DNA of 64,000 bases, from positions 1,922,001 through 1,986,000 of the forward strand of contig CAUWAG010000018.1 of the NCBI GenBank assembly GCA_963556695.1. Reading direction: 5' to 3'. The notes under the pieces were generated by a model. That model worked only from the letters and a program-made list of their open reading frames with translations, ran no database searches and was not told the origin of the DNA. Below are positions 57,435 through 64,000 of this stretch, piece after piece. Made by a program: the position numbers and the translations under genes. Each line of letters starts with the position of its first letter. Position 1 is the first letter of the stretch. Source of the DNA: Anthostomella pinea (taxonomy: Eukaryota > Ascomycota > Sordariomycetes > Xylariales > Xylariaceae).

Positions 57435-58719
57435 CGAGGATATCTTGGGAATGGTAATGGCACGATGCTACACTATGGTTGTCGTCGTCGATGAGACAAG
57501 CGAAGAGGGAGAGTCCCGAGAGTGGCAGGACGGTATGCGCGATATTAAATTGCAGCATCGCATTGGTCTCCAAATTCTGGTTGCAGTTCTGGTCTTACGA
57601 GCTTGGCTCCCCTGGAGTTAGTAATTCGAAGGGGCGTTTGATGGCGTTGTAGGCCTGTATGTCGTTTTTTCCCAGTATATTCCAAGAAATGGGCCTGTAT
57701 GCAGTCAGCTGCCTCACATCTTTGGTCATACTATTGCCATGTCCTGTCAGTGTTGGAGCCTCCTTCTAGCCCATCACGTACGAGTGCATGTTTGAGTTTA
57801 TGGGTTGGCAGCGCGCCGTCTGTCTCTTGGTTCAGCATTTGGGCTTATCATTGTTGCTCGGTGATGTCATTATCGTTATTATTACTGCTAGGTGCGAGCG
57901 GTGCCAGCCGAAACGGCAGATCGCTGATGATGTCGCGCGAGGTCGGCGCGTCTGGTGTCGTCGAGGCACCGCGCTTCGAAGTTCAAGCACTACTCACGGA
58001 TAGTGTTCCCCCGGCCGGGACCGTAACAAGGCAAGGCCTAGCTGGGCTGGCTGGCGCCGGCATGTTCCCCGTAGCTACTACTTGTCTGGGTCTGATATCT
58101 TCTTCAGACTAAGCAACCAAGGTTTGACCCGGACTAAAGGATTGCCTCGGTCTCCCCAATCCGTTATAGTCTGAAGGTGGCCATGGCCCATCGTTACACC
58201 TAGACGGAGTACAGACACTACTATAGCTCTACCTACCTTAACCAGCAGATCATCACCGCATACAGACTTCACCTTTGCAAGTTTCAGGACTGGGCCAACA
58301 AGTGGGTGAGGTTGCTATGTACGGACGGCCATTTTCGGATCCGAAGATCGGTAAGTAAAAAGTCGGGTTTGAAATACTAAGGTAGAAGATCTACGGATCA
58401 GGTCGACCCTCTGAGCGCAAGCGCTCAACATTGAAGCGCTCAGAGGGTGCACCTGGCCCGAGCATCCTCTACTCGTCAGCGAGTATGTAGTAGTTGTTGA
58501 CCGCCGCGAGCTAGGTACCTACTGTACGCCTCCTTGTTGTGATTTTCTAAACATAGCATGCCTCGTATACATGTACCCAGGGACTCGGAGGCGTCAAGAA
58601 AGTCAGCGCGACGTCAACTTCCAAGACGATATTAACGACAGAACTAGGTGGGTGATCAGCCGCTAACCCCGCTGTAATCGTCAGCTACCGAAACATCACT
58701 TTACCCAACTACGCACTCC
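57435..58719. other. 1.3 kb intergenic
   Basis: No gene seen downstream of CTF4. The one notable object is the hairpin at 58399-58455. Confidence 0.5.
58399..58455. repeat. Long inverted repeat (20-nt arms, 17-nt loop)
   Basis: Arms at 58399-58418 and 58436-58455. Thirteen consecutive inner bases (ACCCTCTGAGCGC and its exact complement) pair perfectly. A 2-nt mismatch follows and then five more pairs (CAGGT/ACCTG), 18 of 20 in all. The left arm can alternatively pair with the loop (GAGCGC-AAGCGCTC). It lies between CTF4 and the AT-rich island. Confidence 0.85.
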
Positions 58720-59385
58720 TATAAAAAATGAACTAAAGATAATAGCAGCTTGCAATTAAAGTATATACTGCGCGACATGGTTGTCTATACGGATTAATTT
58801 TTGTCGTAATTTTATAATGTAAATTGACTGCGATGCGGCATGTTTTATGTTTGACTTCATATGTTGCGACCGTTTTAGCGCGTAGCGCCCGTTGGAATCT
58901 CTAAACGGGGCCCTAGCACGCCCTAACATCCCTTTAAAATGCCCTAAAAGGCCTTATAAAGCCTTATAAAGCCTTATGAAGTAAAACCCCCTTTTTTTTT
59001 TCTTTTTTTATATTTAAAGTTTAATTAAATCGTGAAAATTCAAGTATTAGCCGGAAATTTTATTAAAAAATAGTATTATTCAACTTAAAACATTAGTAAA
59101 ATAATAAAAAAAAATTTTTATATTAATATAAGGTTTGAAAACTATTACAAACTATTTAAAATGAATAAATATATAGTTTAAAAATTTGAATTTTTTTTAA
59201 TAATTTAGGTAAACATTAAAAATTTTCGGCATAAACGCAACTTTTTTTATAAAAAAGTTAAAAAATATCAAGTTTAAAAACGGGTTTATATAGTATTTTA
59301 CTGGATTTTATTTATTAATTTTCGCTTAGTTACCATTAATTTTTAATTAAACTTACTCCAAAAAAATTTACGTCTTTAACATAAT
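58720..59385. other. AT-rich island flanking the transposon (left)
   Basis: Strongly AT-rich, with long A/T runs and no open frame; it also has three GCCTTATAAA-like words near 58950-58980. It abuts the left terminal repeat of the pogo element and continues on its other side, so the element probably inserted into a pre-existing RIP-degraded island. Confidence 0.5.
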
Positions 59386-59437
59386 GTAGCTGACAAGCGA
59401 GTTGACATTACAAGCGAGCTGGTACTCGTCATGAACT
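59386..59437. repeat. Left terminal inverted repeat of pogo element
   Basis: Starts GTAGCTGACAAGCGAGTTGA. Differs from the right repeat at two positions only (34 and 38). Confidence 0.9.
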
Positions 59438-59489
59438 CTCCAACTGCCATGTCAAATAACTTCACCACAACGCATTCAGTTCAATTCAA

Positions 59490-61145
59490 TTAATCGGATT
59501 CCTCTTCCTCAGAGGTTTCTATCTCTATTGTACAAGTTCGCGCATTATGGCCAGTATTGCCGCAAACACCACACCGTCGCCCACGCGCTGCCGCCCGCTT
59601 TGGACGACGACTACCTTCACCCATTTCCTGTTTTGCCAGCTCAGTACTATCCTTTGCAGCCTGAAGATCTACTACATCTTTAACAGAAAGTACTCCTCCT
59701 TTCATTAGACGTTTGTTTTTTGTTTTCCGGCGTTTACTTAGTAGGTGATTGGCCTCTTCTAGTTCGCGGACCCGGGAATTAACCAAAGCGACCTTATGCA
59801 TAAGACCGTATGTAGCCTTCAAAAACGAGCTCAATGCATTAACTATTGATGTAGATGAGCTTCCCTGGTGGTTTCTGACTCGGTTTTGGATATAAACCAA
59901 TTGGTTTACCGCTTCGTTAATGGTGGTAGGCGTCTTCAAAGTCCAAGTAGTGGGTGGCAGATTGGGGTCTGGCGACGGTGTTCGTATGACAGCGACAACA
60001 TCCAGCTTTGAAATGACACTTTCTGGGTCAAAAGGAACAAACCCAGTGGCACTGAAACCTGTTCGAATGTTTCCTGGCGTCATAGCAGCGTTGTGTGCTT
60101 CACAAAACGCTGCAAGGAAGTCCTCCTTCGAAACGTGGGTTATATGACGCCAGATGAGATCCTCAATCATGCGACCGTAAGCTCGTTTAAGTGGGCTAAA
60201 ACAGCCGACATCTAGAGGCTGGAGCCTGTGTGACGAGTGGGCAGGCATACAAAGAGTGATAATGCCGTTGTTCTGACAATAATCCTCAAAGACCTGGGAA
60301 TGGTGGCTTTCGTGACCATCTAGGATGAGGAGGCGTTTACCGGCAGTCATACGCGGTCTGATATACTTGTCAAAATGCTGAATCCATTCCAAACCAATCT
60401 CATTCGTGGTCCACCCGTTGTCGGACACGGCCACCTTCCAATCGCGTGGTAATATTGTGTCGCGATACCATGACGCGAGGTGGGTTTTGCCCTGTAGAAT
60501 GATGAACGGCGGGACCACCCAACCATCAGCATTAACAGCAGAGATTGCTGTAGACCATTCCCTGTTGCCTTGCTGAGCTTGTCTAGGCCTGCCACGTCTT
60601 TCGGCACTTATAATGACCATGCCGGACCCAATAATGCCCATCATAAACCCAGTCTTGTCGAAGTTATAAATATCCGCGTCTTGGATACCATGTTTCGCGA
60701 CTGCCGCTGCAACTTGGCAAAACCACGCGCGATACGCGTCTGGATCCTTGTTCAAGACCCTCTGGTAGTCTATCTTCCGATGAAAACGCGTCCAGAGGCC
60801 TGGTGTACGTTTGATGAAGTTCCGCGTCCAGTTCTTTCCAACGCGTCCAGCCCCACGCGCTGCCAACAATTGATTCGCCATATCTTCAACATAACTGTAC
60901 CGAGGTGGAAATGCTCGCGCATCCAGGTCGAGAATGAAGGAACAAATGGCATTCTCTTCGGAAACCATAAGTTTCAAAGTATTGGGCATGCTGTCGCGTC
61001 GTGATGGCATTCCTTTGACTCTATTGCTCAAAGTGGAACGAGGGACGTTGAAGAGTTTCGCAAGCTGAAATATAGGAATATGAGGGTCACGTCGTTTAGC
61101 TTGAACAGCTAGCTGCAAGTCTGATTCGTTATAACGCGGTGCCAT
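59490..61145 (-). CDS. pogo/Fot-type transposase (DDE_1)
   Basis: Catalyses cut-and-paste transposition in the nucleus. Taking the ATG at 61145 (MAPRYNESDLQL, the usual family start) gives 551 residues in one uninterrupted exon; an earlier ATG at 61196 lies inside the terminal repeat. The N-terminal helix-turn-helix (about 8-45, FNVPRSTLSNRVKG) and a CENP-B-type DNA-binding region (about 60-130, KNWTRNFIKRTPGLWTRF) precede the DDE core. The three catalytic Asp are D163 (NFDKTGF), D276 (LILDGHESH) and D312 (LQPLDVGCF), a DD35D arrangement. A CCHC zinc knuckle (C-x2-C-x4-H-x4-C) sits near the C-terminus, which ends in an acidic tail. No frameshift, stop or missing catalytic residue was found, so it may be active. 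Confidence 0.93.
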   Translation of the reverse strand: MAPRYNESDLQLAVQAKRRDPHIPIFQLAKLFNVPRSTLSNRVKGMPSRRDSMPNTLKLMVSEENAICSFILDLDARAFPPRYSYVEDMANQLLAARGAGRVGKNWTRNFIKRTPGLWTRFHRKIDYQRVLNKDPDAYRAWFCQVAAAVAKHGIQDADIYNFDKTGFMMGIIGSGMVIISAERRGRPRQAQQGNREWSTAISAVNADGWVVPPFIILQGKTHLASWYRDTILPRDWKVAVSDNGWTTNEIGLEWIQHFDKYIRPRMTAGKRLLILDGHESHHSQVFEDYCQNNGIITLCMPAHSSHRLQPLDVGCFSPLKRAYGRMIEDLIWRHITHVSKEDFLAAFCEAHNAAMTPGNIRTGFSATGFVPFDPESVISKLDVVAVIRTPSPDPNLPPTTWTLKTPTTINEAVNQLVYIQNRVRNHQGSSSTSIVNALSSFLKATYGLMHKVALVNSRVRELEEANHLLSKRRKTKNKRLMKGGVLSVKDVVDLQAAKDSTELAKQEMGEGSRRPKRAAARGRRCGVCGNTGHNARTCTIEIETSEEEESD

Positions 61146-61189
61146 TGTTGTTGGTGGAGATATGATGGTTTGAATCGTATTGGTTAGAA

Positions 61190-61241
61190 AGTTCATGACG
61201 AGTGCCAACTCGCTTGTAATGTCAACTCGCTTGTCAGCTAC
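61190..61241. repeat. Right terminal inverted repeat of pogo element
   Basis: Reverse complement of 59386-59437 with two mismatches; ends ...TTGTCAGCTAC. Confidence 0.9.
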
Positions 61242-61400
61242 GTTAACGTTTATAAATAAATTTATGAAATAAACGTTTTCTTTTTTAATATAGAAAAATA
61301 ATTTACTGTTTACTTTTCTTCATTCAATTTGCGTTGATTTGTTATCAATATTAAAAGGTTTACTATTATATTTAGTGGTAGAATTACCGATGCACCGGTC
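61242..61400. other. AT-rich flank of the transposon (right)
   Basis: Continuation of the AT-rich island beyond the right terminal repeat; returns to normal composition near 61390. Confidence 0.5.
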
Positions 61401-63473
61401 GGCTACGACACTTTCATGAGCAATTCCTATGAGTAAATCTTTCGAAGCCTACCAAATGGGTGTCAGCTGTTAGATACTAGCACGAATGTGTTGAATGAGA
61501 GCCGGAGATAGACACCGGAAGATCTCCAGTGGGGCAGAGACGCACAGGGCATCTGACCCACCAAGAAGACAGATGATCAATCTCTGCACACGGAAGAAGC
61601 AGAGCACAACAATGAACAGAATCCATCAACATCCGTGTATTCAACACCTATCATGCCTATCGGCCCTACCACTGACCAGACCAGACCATCTGTTGGCGGC
61701 CGATAACCAACGCGGTTTATTACCATCTTAGGCTTGAACCTGAATATGTACTAGGCGCTATGCGGGCTAGACCGCGTAGGAAATGACACGGCATCCTGGT
61801 GGTTCCTGACTCCTCCCGTCACTATCACTGGTCGCAGAGGATTTGATAAAATACCATCCAGCTGGGTCCGGGCTCTATCGGGTAGAGGAACGGGAGATTG
61901 TTGGTTGGTTTCAACTTTCAATAACGTGGATCTGGGGGGACCCCGTCAGCCCGTCTGTCTTCTTTTACGGCCCAGCCACGCGAGAGGGAAGCTTGGCTGC
62001 TTGGAGTATCCCGGTACTGGCTGGCTGCCGCATACAGTAGGTGACGTTGGGCACGGCCTCGTCACGACGCTGCAGTACCAATACCACGTGGGCTGCGTGG
62101 TTCTTGCCACATGCAGTACCAGTACCGTTTACAGGTCGATCGGCAACTCCCTCTCGGTGTCACGACATCGCAGCCTGCAGCCTGCGGGCTGGCTATCTTC
62201 TTCTCTCGTTCTCCAAGTGGCTGTGTGATCAGTACTGCTCGCCATACTCCAGCCTCTTCGCGCAGCTCGGATACCTGCTGTCCGCTTGACTCGTAGGCAA
62301 ATGTATGCAAATCAAGGTCAATGACTCGGAAGTCTGTCAGTTGACTTGAGTCTAGCATCATGCTAGATCAGTCTACGGTAATTAAGCCGGGAAAGACTGC
62401 CCCAGTGCTATGCTCTGCTAACAAGGCCCTAGCCCCCGTGCTTGGCTACTTCATCCGGCATACGATAGTCTCCAGACTCCAGAGGCGCCGTTGGTTTCTC
62501 GAAAGAGAAGGAGTTCTTTCTCGCCAACAAGTCATCACGATTCACCAGCGAGGATGCTTTCGCGTCCAAGGGTAGAAAAGGACAGGATCGACAACAGAAC
62601 CACTGTAGTACAATTCTCTACCCCTGGTTGACCAGGGAGTCGCCCACGTGAGCGGCAAGAGGATCTACTCCTCGGTTCCGGGGTTGGGTACATTATTTTT
62701 ATCTGCAAGCCGCCAACGACCTCGAATCCTCCATGCAGGTCGATATGCATCGAGACCAATCACGGCACTCCTGATGGACAGACGCCCAGGAATTTCAGAG
62801 TCCAGGACTCCAGAGTCTAGGTGCCGTGGAGATACGTCTTTAAGAGAGCCCCGCTTGCCGCCATCTGATGTTGCGTCGTTGCGAACCATCACTGGTCTAT
62901 GCGACGGGCGGACACACCTTGGTCAATTCGGTTAAGAACTATATCATCGTCTTCATTGGTATCAGACCGTTGGCTCCTTGTCCCTCCTGGCTTGCTAGTA
63001 GTGGCGGGACGGAATGGCTTAGGACCACGATCCAGGGATTAATATTGCGAGCTAGGATAAGCGGCCCCCTGTGAAGCAGGGTGAAGAGTGCTTGTTCCTT
63101 ACTATACTACATGGGTACAGGGGGCGAACTCGCGCGAAGCCTGGACCCCATCGCTACCTCTCTGTGAGCTCTAGACTCTAGAGTCCATCGGTAATGCTAG
63201 CATCCTCCACGAGTCCACCATCGTCGGGAACAGTTCAAGTACGAGCCGCCCCCAGAATTGGTGAGACTGCCAACCGAGCATCCACTCTGTACAATTTCCG
63301 GTGAAAAACGAAACAAGCGACTGCTGAATAGGTAACGGGTCTGCAACAGTCTGAAGGGAACAATTTGTTGGGAAGAGGGTGTATTCTGGGCGAATTACTC
63401 GAACCACGGAATGCCGAGTTGCAACCTACCGCGCGAGTCCTGCATCCTCAGCACACATCCCCCCTCGTTAAAC
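61401..63473. other. 2 kb intergenic
   Basis: No gene seen. Open frames of up to 107 codons overlap on both strands. The word CCAGAGTC/CCAGACTC and its complement recur (about 62471-62820 and 63170-63184) without forming a clear repeat unit. The last few hundred bases are the promoter of the gene at 63474. Confidence 0.45.
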
Positions 63474-64000
63474 ATGTCATCCGCAGACGACCCGTCGGCG
63501 GCGATGATACAGCTTCTGACGTCTTACGACAACTCGCACGAACCAAAGCCAGCATGGAACAACAAATCAACCGCCTATGGCCTGATTATCTCTTCTATGG
63601 TGGGTGACATAGTTTGCGAGGCTACAAACGAGTAGTTCGCCGCTGACCCATCGCACAGGTCTTGTCGTGGATATGTGTCGCGCTGAGGCTATACACCCGT
63701 TTCTCATTACGTTGTCCTGGCTGGGATGACCTTCTCGTGGTACTATTTAGAGTAAGACCCTGGCTGCAAGTCCAACGGAAGTAGTCAAGGGACTGGCTGA
63801 CCATATTGCAGGTTTCCGCGACAATTGGCACGATAACCATCTGCATGTGTAAGGCTCATGTATACCTGATGGACAACATGAATCTTAGGCTCACAATTAC
63901 TTGCAGCATTTGAAAACGGGCTTGGTGAACACTTCCTCACCATAGGGCAGACGAACATGGTAGAGTTCCAGAGGGTGAGTAACAGTGCCATCAACGATAG
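63474..64000 (+). CDS. Fungal rhodopsin-like membrane protein (partial)
   Basis: A gene running off the right edge. Four exons can be joined in phase: 63474-63599, 63659-63751, 63812-63848 and 63907-63974; the last is followed by a GTGAGT donor. The start MSSADDPSAAMIQLL is an extracellular N-terminus. It leads into the first membrane helix (TAYGLIISSM|VLSWICVALRLYTRF) and the hallmark RCPGWDDLLVVLF that begins the second helix. A fragment of helix 3 follows (VSATIGTITIC), and then ENGLGEHFLTIGQ, a loop typical of the family. This matches the Fung_rhodopsin/PTH11-like integral membrane family (seven helices, no retinal Lys; roles mostly unknown, some act in surface sensing). About 110 of an expected 350-400 residues lie in the window. 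Confidence 0.8.

Larger units (their letters stand above)
59386..61241 (-). mobile_element. pogo-family (Tc1/mariner) DNA transposon
   Basis: A complete-looking element of about 1.86 kb. The outer 52 bp at each end (59386-59437 and 61190-61241) form inverted repeats with 50 of 52 identical positions. They contain an internal direct repeat of ACAAGCGAG. Between them lies one uninterrupted transposase gene on the minus strand. The exact outer boundary and the TA duplication expected for this superfamily cannot be fixed by eye, because the flanks are AT-rich and similar (TTTAACATAAT on the left, GTTAAC on the right). The coding part is of normal GC content, in contrast to its surroundings. Confidence 0.88.

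Noticed and set aside
1..64000. CRISPR arrays, rRNA genes, biosynthetic gene cluster
   Set aside because: No regularly spaced direct repeats, no rRNA-like sequence, and no clustered biosynthetic enzymes; the single SDR has no pathway neighbours.

Overview
This 64 kb window is chromosomal DNA of a filamentous ascomycete (Pezizomycotina, most likely Sordariomycetes). The evidence is short GT-AG introns of 50-100 nt with CTGAC/CTAAC branch points, protein families typical of this group (2EXR-domain protein, WSC-domain secreted protein, fungal rhodopsin-like membrane protein, SepB/Ctf4), gene spacing of several kb, a pogo-family DNA transposon, and AT-rich islands of the kind left by repeat-induced point mutation. 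The assignment below phylum level is inference.

Layout. 1-7.5 kb: two unrecognised coding genes, ribosomal protein L15, two copies of a 74-bp inverted-terminal element in opposite orientation, and a decayed metallophosphoesterase. 7.5-12 kb: a six-exon Pumilio/PUF RNA-binding protein on the minus strand, including a 21-nt microexon and two long introns. 12-17.3 kb: a 5.3 kb gene-poor stretch. 17.3-24.4 kb: RNA polymerase III second-largest subunit and, on the opposite strand, the RAD51 paralogue RAD57. 25.9-36.7 kb: a cell-surface single-pass membrane protein followed directly by a 33-nt G run, a cytosolic-type carnitine acetyltransferase, a small unrecognised protein, a 2EXR protein and a probable mitochondrial conserved protein. 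36.7-39.2 kb: AT-rich island. 39.3-45.6 kb: the Rab GTPase YPT1 and a large disordered fungal protein. 45.6-49 kb: gene-poor. 49-57.4 kb: a short-chain dehydrogenase, a small WSC-domain secreted protein, and two divergently transcribed WD40 genes, one of them the replication adaptor Ctf4/SepB with twin MluI cell-cycle boxes upstream. 58.4-61.4 kb: a long hairpin, an AT-rich island and an apparently intact pogo transposon with 52-bp terminal repeats. The right edge cuts through a rhodopsin-like membrane protein gene.

Most genes are single-copy housekeeping loci without a shared pathway; there is no biosynthetic cluster. The loosely shared theme is genome maintenance and gene expression (Pol III, RAD57, Ctf4, L15, PUF). 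The accessory component is small: one mobile element, one pair of MITE-like repeats, one pseudogene and two AT-rich islands. Exon boundaries were placed by hand from frame continuity, splice consensus and protein family continuity. No similarity search was run. No clear new multi-gene system was found. The observations most worth checking are the 74-bp element family, the young pogo insertion in an AT-rich island, the tandem splice donors of YPT1 and the G run abutting a stop codon.
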